A DNA stretch of 64,000 bases from Bacteroidota bacterium (GTDB lineage: Bacteria; Bacteroidota; Bacteroidia; Chitinophagales; Chitinophagaceae): assembly GCA_018267515.1 (NCBI GenBank), contig JAFDYJ010000016.1:61933-125932 (forward strand), written 5' to 3'. Each line of letters starts with the position of its first letter. Position 1 is the first letter of the stretch. Below the pieces are notes generated by a model. That model worked only from the letters and a program-made list of their open reading frames with translations. It made no database searches and was not told where the DNA came from. This document shows, one piece after another, positions 8,396 to 17,265 of the stretch. The translations under genes were made by a program, and so were the position numbers.

Positions 8396-8941
8396 ATGAT
8401 TCCATTCAGAAAATATTCACTGTTGGCAATTCTTATTTTTCCGTTGGCACTTACAGCTCAAGAAGCCAAAGAAAAAATGATTTCATGGCAGGCTGAAAGG
8501 AAACTTACCTGGGCTGATTTCCAGGGCAGGCCTGATCTCCGATCCGATGCGGCAGCCTCTACCGCAACCATGGTGGGAGTTGAATACGAGTATTATGACA
8601 ATAACTTTTCGTACAAAGTCAGCTGCAATTTTTCAAAGAACAAATCATGGGTGCGGGTAAAAAAAGATATTATTCTCTCGCATGAGCAGGGGCACTTTGA
8701 TATTGCTGAAATATTTACCCGGATGCTTCATAAAGAAATGAGTGCTTACCGGTTTAACCGGAGCACCTATCGCAATGATGTGGATAAGATATACGATACT
8801 ATATTAGAACTGAAGAATAAAATGCAGGACCAATACGATGAAGAAACTGATTACAGCCGCAATAAGGAAAAACAAATTCTATGGCTGAAAAAGATAGAAA
8901 GAAAGCTGGAGGAATTAAAAGATTTTGCAAACTACAACTAA
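8396..8941 (+). CDS. secreted DUF922-like protein with HEQGH motif
   Basis: This 181-residue protein starts at an ATG (MIPFRKYSLLAILIF) and has a signal peptide ending TAQEAKE. An in-frame TTG four codons earlier is less likely. The pattern LTWADFQGRPD followed by LSHEQGHFDIAEIF is characteristic of the DUF922 family. The HEQGH-x-D-I-A-E sequence looks like a zinc-protease active site (HExxH). Catalysis has not been shown for the family to my knowledge, so protease activity is inference. The C-terminal third is helical and highly charged. It converges on the gene at 8974-9540. Confidence 0.75.
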   Translation: MIPFRKYSLLAILIFPLALTAQEAKEKMISWQAERKLTWADFQGRPDLRSDAAASTATMVGVEYEYYDNNFSYKVSCNFSKNKSWVRVKKDIILSHEQGHFDIAEIFTRMLHKEMSAYRFNRSTYRNDVDKIYDTILELKNKMQDQYDEETDYSRNKEKQILWLKKIERKLEELKDFANYN

Positions 8942-8973
8942 GCCCCCGATAACCAATTATTTCATCAAAGTTC

Positions 8974-9540
8974 TTAGTCTTTTTCTTTCACAAATTTCAA
9001 TACTTGTTTTTTTAGAGTTCTTCGGGGTTTGCCGTTACTCATCAAGACCGGGTTCAGTTGCGGAGTATTGGCCATCATCTTTAGTTTTACCTGTTCTACG
9101 AGATAAGAATTTTCGGGTACACAAATAATATTGCTGGTAGTCACCGATCCATCCGTTTCAATCATGCAATCAATATACAGGGTATAAGTGCCCTTTTTTA
9201 TTTTTGGGGATGTGAGTACTTCGGAATTAATAATCGCACTGTACTCCTCGATAAATTTTTTCCAAAGCTCATCATTATTCTTAGGAGCATTGGCACGATT
9301 GACAGCCAAAGTTGAGTCTGCAGTTACTTTCTTTATCGAATCAACAGTCTTTGCTGTTTGCCTGGCAGAGTCGGTTCTTTTCTTTACCAATGAATCAGGA
9401 ATCAATTTCAGGCTGTCGCCTTTTTTTACCAACATACCGGTATCTGATTTCAGGTTCCCTTTAAAAAGAGCATCTTTTAAAGATTGTGCTTTAACCGAAA
9501 AGCCCATAGCCAATAATAAAATCAGAATTATAGTTTTCAT
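8974..9540 (-). CDS. secreted protein with TonB-C-like domain
   Basis: I start this 188-residue protein at 9540, where MKTIILILLLAMGFSVKAQ gives a clean signal peptide. A longer in-frame extension overlaps the neighbouring kinase gene. After a low-complexity Ser/Asp/Lys-rich linker, the last 90 residues (YTLYIDCMIETDGSVTTSNI, then LMSNGKPRRTLKKQV) resemble the C-terminal strand-helix-strand of TonB-type energy transducers. There is no membrane anchor apart from the signal peptide. It may be a periplasmic stand-alone domain. The function is not known. Confidence 0.65.
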   Translation of the reverse strand: MKTIILILLLAMGFSVKAQSLKDALFKGNLKSDTGMLVKKGDSLKLIPDSLVKKRTDSARQTAKTVDSIKKVTADSTLAVNRANAPKNNDELWKKFIEEYSAIINSEVLTSPKIKKGTYTLYIDCMIETDGSVTTSNIICVPENSYLVEQVKLKMMANTPQLNPVLMSNGKPRRTLKKQVLKFVKEKD

Positions 9541-9544
9541 ATCA

Positions 9545-10183
9545 CTAAAACAGTCCGTATAACTGTGCATCAACCTTACGAATGATATCTCCAAAATGCT
9601 CCTCATTTTCAGGAAAACGGTTTTTGTCAACATCAATAACCAGCAGTTGACCTTCCTTATATCCATCAATCCATTTATTGTAAAATTCATTCAACTTCTT
9701 CAGGTAGTCCAGCCGTATATTCTCTTCATATTCTCTTCCCCGCTTCTGAATATTTCCCACTAACGTAGGTACAGATGCATTTAAATATATTAACAGGTCC
9801 GGAGGTTGAATCATTGTTTTCAAAGTCTGAAAGAAATGATAATAATTGTCAAAATCCCTTTTACTCATCAAACCCATATCATGCAGGTTGGGCGCAAAAA
9901 TGTTGGCGTCTTCATAAATAGTACGGTCCTGAATAACGGTTTCTGTTCCTTTCTGAATCTCTACCAGCTGCCTGAGGCGGCTGTTCAGAAAAAAGATTTG
10001 CAGATTAAAACTCCACCGGGGCATATCTTCATAAAAATCCATCAGGTAGGGATTATGATCCACATCTTCAAAATGAGGAATCCATTTATAGTGTTTGCTG
10101 AGCATTTCAGTCAGTGTTGTTTTTCCGGCACCGATATTTCCTGCTACCGCAATATGTTTGGGTTTTGATTTCGCTTTTGCCAT
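9545..10183 (-). CDS. deoxynucleoside kinase
   Basis: This 212-residue enzyme phosphorylates deoxynucleosides for salvage. It shows the P-loop AVAGNIGAGKTTLTEML, EDVDHNPYLMDFYEDMPRWSFNLQ (substrate-binding Glu and Trp), the ERS/DRT-type motif QDRTIYEDANIF and the lid arginines in KRGREYEENI. The sequence is closest to deoxyadenosine/deoxyguanosine kinases, but base specificity cannot be read by eye. The start at 10183 follows 13 less conserved in-frame codons. The next gene downstream begins 4 bases after this stop. Confidence 0.9.
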   Translation of the reverse strand: MAKAKSKPKHIAVAGNIGAGKTTLTEMLSKHYKWIPHFEDVDHNPYLMDFYEDMPRWSFNLQIFFLNSRLRQLVEIQKGTETVIQDRTIYEDANIFAPNLHDMGLMSKRDFDNYYHFFQTLKTMIQPPDLLIYLNASVPTLVGNIQKRGREYEENIRLDYLKKLNEFYNKWIDGYKEGQLLVIDVDKNRFPENEEHFGDIIRKVDAQLYGLF

Positions 10184-10222
10184 ATTCTTGCTATAGATTT
10201 TTCCATTATCCGGTACTATCAA

Positions 10223-10405
10223 TTAAGACTTTTTCTTACCAGAGAAAATCACTATCAGGAAACAAAGTAAAAATACCGGTAATGGTACCCACCAATAATT
10301 TTTTAACTCTGATAAATGAGTTGAATCATTTCCAACCTGGTACATCACTATTGATGCTGCAATTGCAAGCACGCCAATTGTAATAAAAATATTTTTTTTA
10401 CCCAT
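10223..10405 (-). CDS. small two-helix membrane protein
   Basis: This 60-residue protein has two hydrophobic stretches (IFITIGVLAIAASIVMYQV and WWVPLPVFLLCFLIVIF) joined by a polar loop, and ends in GKKKS. It starts at an ATG and lies 39 bases upstream of the kinase. I do not recognise a family. Its size and topology resemble small inner-membrane proteins, and the coding status is likely rather than certain. Confidence 0.55.
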   Translation of the reverse strand: MGKKNIFITIGVLAIAASIVMYQVGNDSTHLSELKNYWWVPLPVFLLCFLIVIFSGKKKS

Positions 10406-10467
10406 AAACCATGATTTAAAGTATATACTTTAAAAGTAGTGTAAATTCTGATACTGTAATCCTGCTA

Positions 10468-11472
10468 TCAAAAATAATTCAAGCTCATAGCCTGTCGCAC
10501 CAGTTCAATAGTAGCCTTTGCACTTTTCCGTGCTTTTGCAGCTCCTTTTTCCATTACTTCTGTCAGATATTTTTTATCATTGCAAATAGATTCAGCCTTT
10601 TCACGAATAGGTGAAATGAACCGGATCATATCTTCAGCTAACTGCTTTTTCATATCGCCATACCGGATAGTGCAACGGTTATAATCGTCTTCAAACTTAT
10701 TAATTGCAGATGGTTCGCTAACCAGGTTCATTAACAGAAAAAGATTTTCGATATAATCCGGTTTTGGTGAGTCAGGAGATGCCGGCCCGTTATCTGTCTT
10801 TGCTTTCATTACTTTTTTCCGGATCAGTTCATCATCATCAGAAAGATAAAGAGTAGCAAACTGATTTTCGCTCTTACTCATTTTTCCGGCTCCGTCCAGG
10901 CTGGGAACTTTTAACAATGCTTCACCAAAGTTGAAAGCTTCCGGTTCAGGAAAAATTTCTCCATAACGATGATTAAACCGCTGTGCAAAATTGCGTGCCA
11001 TTTCGAGGTGCTGCTGCTGATCTTTTCCAACCGGAACATATTTTGCCTTGTGTATCAGGATATCTGCAGCCTGTAAAACCGGGTAGGTCAATAATCCGGC
11101 ATTCACATTTTCAGGTTGCAATCTTACTTTTTCTTTAAATGTGCTGGTTTTTTCCAGTTCACCTTTGTAAGCCAGCATATTCAGGAGTAGATACAATTCT
11201 GCTATTTCAGGAACATTACTTTGCAGGTATAAACAAGCTTTATCCGGGTTAATACCGGCTGCAATGTTTTCAGCAAGCACACGGAATACACTATTCCTTA
11301 ATTCTTTAGTATCGGGATGCGTAGTAAGTGAATGCCAGTCAGCCACCATGAAATAACATTCATATTCTTCCTGCATTTTTACATAATTCATTAATGCGCC
11401 AAAATAATTGCCAAGGTGCAGGAATCCGGTGGGGCGAATACCGCTCATTACAATTTCTTTCTTTTTTTCCAT
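10468..11472 (-). CDS. trpS: tryptophan--tRNA ligase
   Basis: This 334-residue class I aminoacyl-tRNA synthetase shows the HIGH-like TGFLHLGNYFGAL near the N-terminus and the KMSKS loop as GAGKMSKSENQ. It also contains ADWHSLT and PVLQAADILIHKAKYVPVGKDQQQHLE, which bind tryptophan and the dimer partner in TrpRS. The start is placed at 11472 (MEKKKEIVMSGIRPTG). The 28 in-frame codons upstream are not conserved in character and reach into the divergent promoter region of gatC. Confidence 0.96.
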   Translation of the reverse strand: MEKKKEIVMSGIRPTGFLHLGNYFGALMNYVKMQEEYECYFMVADWHSLTTHPDTKELRNSVFRVLAENIAAGINPDKACLYLQSNVPEIAELYLLLNMLAYKGELEKTSTFKEKVRLQPENVNAGLLTYPVLQAADILIHKAKYVPVGKDQQQHLEMARNFAQRFNHRYGEIFPEPEAFNFGEALLKVPSLDGAGKMSKSENQFATLYLSDDDELIRKKVMKAKTDNGPASPDSPKPDYIENLFLLMNLVSEPSAINKFEDDYNRCTIRYGDMKKQLAEDMIRFISPIREKAESICNDKKYLTEVMEKGAAKARKSAKATIELVRQAMSLNYF

Positions 11473-11568
11473 CCGGGCGAAGATAAGAAATGAGGCCTGA
11501 AGTATGGCGGCAGGGGTCTGATAGTTACCATTCATCCCACAGCGGATTCCGGGCATCTTACTTCTGAT

Positions 11569-11576
11569 TATATTTG
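11569..11576 (+). promoter_or_regulatory. -7 element directly before gatC
   Basis: TATATTTG matches TAnnTTTG, and the ATG of gatC follows only 4 bases later. A transcription start at the usual distance would coincide with the start codon, suggesting a leaderless message. The -33 position shows TTC rather than TTG. Confidence 0.45.
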
Positions 11577-11580
11577 TAAA

Positions 11581-11880
11581 ATGGAAGTCAATGATGCATT
11601 AGTAGATAAACTGGCTCATCTCGCAAAGCTGAAATTTGAAGACACTGAAAAAGAAGAAATCAAGAACGACCTGAAAAAAATGATTGGATTTGTGGAGAAG
11701 CTGAATGAGCTAAACCTGGAGGGAGTGGAACCTTTATTGCATATGAGTGATGAGGTGAATGTACTGAGGGATGATGAAGCTCACCCGGATAAAGGAGCCA
11801 TCAGCCGGGAAGATGGGTTAAAAAATGCGCCATTGCATGATGGACAATTCTTTAAAGTACCAAAAGTTATAAAGAAATGA
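11581..11880 (+). CDS. gatC: Asp-tRNA(Asn)/Glu-tRNA(Gln) amidotransferase subunit C
   Basis: This 99-residue protein wraps the GatA-GatB interface and stabilises the amidotransferase that converts misacylated Glu-tRNA(Gln) or Asp-tRNA(Asn). Typical features are VDKLAHLAKLKF at the N-terminus, the helix KKMIGFVEKLNELNLEGVEPL, LRDDEAHPDKGAIS and the C-terminal GQFFKVPKVIKK. gatA and gatB are not in this window. The spacer after its stop carries an inverted-repeat word (see 11879-11937). Confidence 0.95.
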   Translation: MEVNDALVDKLAHLAKLKFEDTEKEEIKNDLKKMIGFVEKLNELNLEGVEPLLHMSDEVNVLRDDEAHPDKGAISREDGLKNAPLHDGQFFKVPKVIKK

Positions 11881-11937
11881 TGTCGGAGGTGGAAAATCGG
11901 AAAACCAATTCTATCCGAATAGCATACTTCTGACATC
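11879..11937. repeat. inverted-repeat spacer between gatC and the ABC ATPase
   Basis: GATGTCGGAGGT (11879-11890) and ACTTCTGACATC (11926-11937) are inverted copies with 10 of 12 positions matching. A nested shorter pair (ATCGGA and TCCGAA) lies inside. The left arm overlaps the gatC stop codon. It belongs to the word-type spacers seen elsewhere in this window. Confidence 0.5.
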
Positions 11938-11949
11938 TTACCTCAAGTT

Positions 11950-12654
11950 ATGAACAGCATAATACATCTTGATACAATCCAGAAAAGCTACTTCATGGGA
12001 AGAATGGAGTTGAAAGTACTGAAAGGAATTTCATTGGATATTTCTAAAAATGAATACGTAGCGCTGATGGGGCCTTCCGGTTCAGGAAAGAGTACTTTAA
12101 TGAATATAATCGGTTGCCTGGATTCACCGACGGGGGGAAAATATATTCTCAATGGACAGGATGTAAGTAAAATGGAAGACAATGCCCTGGCAGAAGTTCG
12201 GAATAAAGAAATCGGGTTTGTTTTTCAACAATTCAACTTGCTACCCCGGCTAACGGCTCTGGAAAACGTAGCACTACCACTCATATATAGTGGTATGAGC
12301 CGGAAACTCAGGAATGAAAAAGCAAAACATTTTCTTGAGATAGTTAACCTTTCAGACCGCAGCCATCATAAGCCCAATGAGCTTTCCGGCGGGCAGTGCC
12401 AGCGTGTCGCTATTGCAAGGGCTTTAGTAAATGATCCGTCACTTATACTTGCCGACGAACCGACCGGAAACCTGGATACCAGTACTTCTGAAGAAATCAT
12501 GGAAATTTTCGGGAAAATACATGCCTCCGGAAATACGGTTGTTTTGGTTACTCATGAAATGGATATTGCCAATCATGCCCTCCGTATTATCCGCCTCAGG
12601 GATGGTATTATTGAAAGTGACATAGTTAAAGAAAAGATGGTACAGCATACTTAA
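11950..12654 (+). CDS. ABC transporter ATP-binding protein (MacB/LolD type)
   Basis: This 234-residue nucleotide-binding subunit shows Walker [11 protein letters not shown]-loop FQQFNLLP, signature [15 protein letters not shown], Walker [13 protein letters not shown] and the switch histidine in VLVTHEMD. The N-terminal pattern [13 protein letters not shown] and the [20 protein letters not shown] region fit ATPases that pair with MacB or LolCE/FtsX-like permeases. No permease gene is adjacent, so its partner must be encoded elsewhere. The adenosyltransferase gene follows after 14 bases, so they may be co-transcribed. Confidence 0.92.
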   Translation: MNSIIHLDTIQKSYFMGRMELKVLKGISLDISKNEYVALMGPSGSGKSTLMNIIGCLDSPTGGKYILNGQDVSKMEDNALAEVRNKEIGFVFQQFNLLPRLTALENVALPLIYSGMSRKLRNEKAKHFLEIVNLSDRSHHKPNELSGGQCQRVAIARALVNDPSLILADEPTGNLDTSTSEEIMEIFGKIHASGNTVVLVTHEMDIANHALRIIRLRDGIIESDIVKEKMVQHT

Positions 12655-12668
12655 GCATTATTAGAATC

Positions 12669-13229
12669 ATGTCAATTAAAATTTATACTAAGACAGGTGA
12701 TAAAGGAACTACCTCATTAATAGGGGGCACAAAAGTTTCTAAAGCACATATACGGATTGAAGCATACGGCACTATAGATGAACTCAATTCCTGGATCGGG
12801 TTTGTTAATGACCAGCTGACTGCAAAAGAATCTAAAGAAACACTGAAAGAAATTCAGGATCGCTTATTAACCATAGGTTCCGCACTTGCCTGCGATCCGG
12901 ATAAAGAAACCAAACTTAAAATTCCCGACCTGAATGAGCCAGATATAACATTACTGGAAAAAGAAATTGATAAAATGAATGAAAAACTTCCACCGCTAAA
13001 ATCATTTATTTTACCGGGAGGTCATATGGCTGTTTCGTCAACTCATATTGCCCGCTGCGTTTGCCGCCGTGCCGAACGTCTTTGTGTGTCTTTACAACAG
13101 AACAATTTATTTATTGACCCATTAGTTATAAAATATCTGAACCGGCTCAGTGATTATCTCTTTGAATTGGCCCGTTTTACCGGCTTTCAATTGAAAGTTG
13201 AAGACATGCCATGGAAGCCGAGAGTATAA
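12669..13229 (+). CDS. PduO-type cob(I)yrinic acid a,c-diamide adenosyltransferase
   Basis: This 186-residue enzyme transfers the adenosyl group of ATP to cob(I)alamin. The ATP-binding N-terminus IYTKTGDKGTTSLIGG and the downstream RIEAYGTIDELNSWIG are diagnostic. The C-terminal helix RCVCRRAERLCVSL holds the conserved arginines and glutamate, and YLNRLSDYLFELAR matches the trimer-interface signature. Cobalamin synthesis genes are not nearby, which fits salvage for B12-dependent enzymes. Confidence 0.95.
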   Translation: MSIKIYTKTGDKGTTSLIGGTKVSKAHIRIEAYGTIDELNSWIGFVNDQLTAKESKETLKEIQDRLLTIGSALACDPDKETKLKIPDLNEPDITLLEKEIDKMNEKLPPLKSFILPGGHMAVSSTHIARCVCRRAERLCVSLQQNNLFIDPLVIKYLNRLSDYLFELARFTGFQLKVEDMPWKPRV

Positions 13230-13271
13230 TGAATCATTTTCTTTTGTATATTCAATCAGCAAGTTCATTCA

Positions 13272-16200
13272 TTGAAAACTTTATGGCTGATACTATTACC
13301 TTTTTCTTTGCTTACTCTTAAAGCAGCGGCACAGCTGCAGACTGACAACAATATTGTTCTCTATTCAATAACTGAAGAAAACGGGTTAAGTGATAACCAC
13401 GTTCAATGTGTCCTGAAAGACAAGCAGGGACTGGTATGGGTAGGCACCAGTGATGGGTTAAACCTGATGGACGGATCTTCTGTAACTGTTTACAGGCACA
13501 AGGACGATGACTCAACTTCGCTTGTCAATAATAATGTAACTAGCCTGGCACAAGACAACTTAGGGAATCTATGGATTGGAACAACTAATGGACTGAGTTG
13601 TTATAATAGGCAAAAGAATAATTTTATTTCATTTCATCCAGGTACCAGTCCCTATGGCAAATCAGCATACTTCAAAACACTTTACACAGATTTAAATCAA
13701 AGAATATGGTGCTGCACCGACGGCGGCTTATTGCTCTTTGAGCCAGCTACCGGCTCCTTTCAACCATTCTATATTCCTAATTCAAAAAAGAATAAAACAC
13801 TACTTAGCAACAAGCTTACACATCTCATTAAAGATAAAAATGAAAATTTACTGTGGCTCTCTTCTGCTGACGGATTATGGACATTTGACCTGGAAACACA
13901 CCTCTATAATCAGAAAATCAGTCCTCAAAATGATGCAGACTACCAGGCTTTGTTTACTTATGTTTATCAAAGCAGCGATAATAAAATATGGACAGGCAAT
14001 TGGGGAAATGGACTAGAGCAATTAGATAACCATACAGGCAAAGTCACTCATTACACATCGTTGCCGCAGCATCCGTCTATTGTTTCAACTATTGCAGAAT
14101 CACAACAGCAAGATGGAAAATATATTCTATGGCTGGATGGAAAACTGCTTGCATTCGATCCGTCCGCTTCACAATTTTTTCATTACAGCATTCCATCACA
14201 AATCACTGAGCTTCCGGATTTTTTTCCCTGCTATCAATCAAATGACGGATGGATCTGGCTTGCGTCCTCCTCCGGTTTATTCATTTATAATCCCTGGCGG
14301 CAGTTTTTCCAACATCATTTTTTTAAAAAGGAAATCACCTCACAGGGCGTTTTATTTGAGGAACTGAATCATTCTCTTTTAGTGGGTGGAGAAGCAGAAA
14401 ATTTTCTGAAGCTATATGATAATAACTGGAATCTGAAAAGAAATTTTACCCCCTTCTTCGATCTTGCAACAGCAGAAAAGAACTCCGGAACCGTTCCTGC
14501 AGTATTATCCATCATTCAAAAAAATGCAGATCTCTGGTTGGGAACCAGTTCCGGCATTGCTAAAATGAATATTGAAACAGGCCGTACCCGATGGTTTTTT
14601 CATAATAAGAACGATAGTACATCGCTACCCAGGAATTTTATCACACATCTTTTTTTAGATTCAAAAAGCCGGATTTGGGTATTTCCCTGGAGAGAGGGAA
14701 TCTGGGCCCTTGACAGCATCACAGGAAAATTCAAAAAAATATGGGACCATTTTATTACTAATGCCGGCAAACCTAAAAAACTGGTGATCTCAGATGCTGC
14801 TGAAGACAAATACGGAAATATCTGGATGACCGATCTGGATGAAGGAATTATCCTGTTTGATAAAAGAACAGGAATATTTTCAAAACCATTCTCCGCTCAA
14901 ATCGGGAATTTGGTTCGTACGCAATCCCTGTTTTATCATAACGGATATTTCTACAGTTCCACCTCTGATGCAATACTAAAGTGGAGTGAAAACAGCAGGC
15001 AACTCAACATTATTAAATTACCGAAGGAAATGAAAAAGCAGATCTATGATATTTGCCCGGATAAGAAAGAAAACTGGTGGATCCTTACAAAAAACGGATT
15101 AGTGGTTTATAATGAACCTGCAGGCATATTTCGCCGCTTTACAACTGCTGACGGATTGTTAAGTAATGATATGGATGGTACGTTATTTTGTCGTAGTGAC
15201 AGCATGATGCTTTTTGGCAATCACAATTATATTACCACTTTTTACCCTGCAAAATTTTTATCAGCCATTGCAAAAGTTCCCGCTGTACAACTCAGAGAAA
15301 TTCTTTCGAATGAAACCCCGGTGCAATGGAATGGAACCACTGAAATAAATTTTAATTATCACAGTCATAATATCACCTTTCGCTGGGCTTTGCCTGATTT
15401 CTCAAACCCGATACACAACGAATATTTTTGCAAACTTCAGGGTATAGATTCAGGATGGAGGTTCATTGGCAATACGGGAGAAGTGCAATATCCCAATCTT
15501 TCTCCGGGAAAATATACAGTGCAATTAAAAGCTGCGAGTGCAAACGGAGTGATGTCCCCGAATATAATCACTATACCCTTTGAGATCATGGCTCCTTTCT
15601 GGAAAACAACATGGTTCATTGCATTGGTTTGCCTGGGACTCATATTGTTGTTTGGTTATGTTATACATTATATATCCCGAAGAAATTTAAAAGAAAGAAT
15701 TCTGCAAATGGAAAAAGAGCAGGCAGTAGAAAAAGAACGCAACCGCATCAGCAGGGATATGCATGATGATCTGGGCAGCGGGCTGACAAAAATTGCCATA
15801 CTCAGTGAAGTGGTAAAAAAACAACTGAATGAACCTGAAAAAGCCAGGCAACAACTTGAGAATATTTCTGAATCATCAAGAGAATTGGTGGACAACCTGC
15901 AGGATATCATTTGGGTATTAAATCCAAGAAATGATACGGTGGAAAGCCTTGCTTCCTACATCCGTGAATATGCCCTGAAATTTTTTGACCCTTTTAAAAT
16001 TGATACCCATTTTATTTATCCTGATAAATTTCCGGAAATTAAATTATCAGAAGAAACAAGAAGAAATATTTTTCTTACTGTAAAAGAAGGTTTCAATAAT
16101 ATTGTCAAGCATGCCTGGTGCAATACCGTTTGCCTGAAAACAGAAATCAATCACAACAGCATTACTATGACAGTCAGAGACGATGGAAAAGGCTTTGATA

Positions 16201-16331
16201 TAGGCCTTACCCGGAAATTTGGAAATGGATTGATCAATATGAAAAACCGGATGGAACAGATTGGCGGAAGCTATACGATAATTTCTGAAACCGGGAAAGG
16301 CACTGAAATAAAGTTAACCGTAACGGTATAA
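13272..16331 (+). CDS. two-component sensor kinase with periplasmic beta-propeller
   Basis: This is a 1019-residue sensor. It appears to start at a TTG: the frame is open to a stop at 13230 with no ATG, and the TTG opens a signal peptide (KTLWLILLPFSLLTLKAAAQ). About 650 residues of propeller repeats follow (WVGTSDGLNLMD, LWIGTTNGLSCYN and similar). Next come a Y_Y_Y domain (GKYTVQLKAASANGV), one membrane helix (WFIALVCLGLILLFGYVIHYI), a HisKA_3 helix with phospho-acceptor His831 in RISRDMHDDLGSG, and an ATPase domain with N-box FNNIVKHA, DDGKGFD and NGLINMKNRM. It pairs with the regulator 49 bases downstream. The propeller suggests a large, perhaps glycan-like, ligand. Confidence 0.93.
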   Translation: MKTLWLILLPFSLLTLKAAAQLQTDNNIVLYSITEENGLSDNHVQCVLKDKQGLVWVGTSDGLNLMDGSSVTVYRHKDDDSTSLVNNNVTSLAQDNLGNLWIGTTNGLSCYNRQKNNFISFHPGTSPYGKSAYFKTLYTDLNQRIWCCTDGGLLLFEPATGSFQPFYIPNSKKNKTLLSNKLTHLIKDKNENLLWLSSADGLWTFDLETHLYNQKISPQNDADYQALFTYVYQSSDNKIWTGNWGNGLEQLDNHTGKVTHYTSLPQHPSIVSTIAESQQQDGKYILWLDGKLLAFDPSASQFFHYSIPSQITELPDFFPCYQSNDGWIWLASSSGLFIYNPWRQFFQHHFFKKEITSQGVLFEELNHSLLVGGEAENFLKLYDNNWNLKRNFTPFFDLATAEKNSGTVPAVLSIIQKNADLWLGTSSGIAKMNIETGRTRWFFHNKNDSTSLPRNFITHLFLDSKSRIWVFPWREGIWALDSITGKFKKIWDHFITNAGKPKKLVISDAAEDKYGNIWMTDLDEGIILFDKRTGIFSKPFSAQIGNLVRTQSLFYHNGYFYSSTSDAILKWSENSRQLNIIKLPKEMKKQIYDICPDKKENWWILTKNGLVVYNEPAGIFRRFTTADGLLSNDMDGTLFCRSDSMMLFGNHNYITTFYPAKFLSAIAKVPAVQLREILSNETPVQWNGTTEINFNYHSHNITFRWALPDFSNPIHNEYFCKLQGIDSGWRFIGNTGEVQYPNLSPGKYTVQLKAASANGVMSPNIITIPFEIMAPFWKTTWFIALVCLGLILLFGYVIHYISRRNLKERILQMEKEQAVEKERNRISRDMHDDLGSGLTKIAILSEVVKKQLNEPEKARQQLENISESSRELVDNLQDIIWVLNPRNDTVESLASYIREYALKFFDPFKIDTHFIYPDKFPEIKLSEETRRNIFLTVKEGFNNIVKHAWCNTVCLKTEINHNSITMTVRDDGKGFDIGLTRKFGNGLINMKNRMEQIGGSYTIISETGKGTEIKLTVTV

Positions 16332-16380
16332 CACTTTTTTGTGATCCTCTTTTGCTGCTGCAATAATTATTTTTGAATAA

Positions 16381-17007
16381 ATGATACACGTAGCTATCAT
16401 AGAAGATATCAGGGAAATCCGGGAAGGGTTACAAATACTTATTGACGGAAGTGATGGATTCAGTTGCCAGAGCACTTTTGCAACCGGAGAAACAGCGATA
16501 GCAGAATTACCCTCACTTTCACCTGATGTTGCATTAATGGATATTCACCTGCCGGGTATCAGCGGAATTGAAGCGGTGAAAAAGTTAAAAGTTCTTTGCC
16601 CTCACACATTATTTATTATGAGTACTATTTACGAAGATGACGAGAATATTTTTGAATCCTTAAAAGCCGGGGCCAGTGGTTATTTGTTAAAGAAAACGGC
16701 ACCATCAAAAATTTTAGACGCAATCGTAGAAGTATATAATGGCGGATCACCCATGAGTAGCCAGATTGCCCGGAAAGTGATCGCTTCCTTTCAGAAAAAA
16801 GATTCCATTGATGAATCCGATATTCTATCTCCGAAAGAAAAACAAGTGCTTAAAGAGCTTGCCAAAGGATTGCGCTACAAGGAAATTGCTGACGAAATGA
16901 AAATAAGTGTAGAAACTATTCGCAGCCATGCAAGAAAAATTTACGAGAAGTTGCAAGTGCAAAGCAGAACGGAAGCACTGAATAAAGTGTATGGAAGGGA
17001 ATTGTAA
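16381..17007 (+). CDS. LuxR/NarL-type response regulator
   Basis: This 208-residue regulator has a receiver domain with phospho-acceptor Asp54 (VALMDIHLPGISG), conserved acidic residues near the N-terminus (IIEDIREIREG), a Thr/Ser position (LFIMSTIYED) and Lys in YLLKKTAP. The GerE-type HTH contains LSPKEKQVLKELAKG and the recognition helix VETIRSHARKIYEKL. It directly follows the sensor kinase and is almost certainly its partner. The exported-protein cluster starts about 260 bases downstream, so it is a plausible but unproven target. Confidence 0.95.
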   Translation: MIHVAIIEDIREIREGLQILIDGSDGFSCQSTFATGETAIAELPSLSPDVALMDIHLPGISGIEAVKKLKVLCPHTLFIMSTIYEDDENIFESLKAGASGYLLKKTAPSKILDAIVEVYNGGSPMSSQIARKVIASFQKKDSIDESDILSPKEKQVLKELAKGLRYKEIADEMKISVETIRSHARKIYEKLQVQSRTEALNKVYGREL

Positions 17008-17195
17008 ATTGACAATTGAGAATGGTTAATTATTAATTGCGAATGGATAATTGTGAATTTTGCAATCTTCATTTTTTTTGAATAATACTGTTTTTGAAAA
17101 TCACTTAATGGAAATTCGGCCTCAGTAGCTTTAGCCGAAGTCCATCGGACAATAATAATTGTCAATTAACAATTATTCATTAACAATTCACCATT
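17006..17195. repeat. AT-rich spacer with opposed AATTGACAATT-type arms
   Basis: The 258-base spacer between the response regulator and the first OmpA-like gene carries two arms made of the same words in opposite orientation. The left arm (17006-17060) contains AATTGACAATTGAGAATGG and GGATAATTGTGAATT. The right arm (17151-17195) contains AATTGTCAATTAACAATT and CATTAACAATTCACC. Between them lies non-repetitive sequence with no open frame worth calling. A related fragment (CTATTGACAATTCACC) occurs at 29443-29458. Confidence 0.5.
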
Positions 17196-17265
17196 ATCTT
17201 TCTCACACTTTTTTGGGATTGACTTTACTTGCTAAAGAATGCAACTTTATGCCAAACTATTTTAT

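Noticed and set aside
9806..10168. 120-codon plus-strand frame
   Set aside because: It is fully antisense to the deoxynucleoside kinase, whose motifs are unmistakable.
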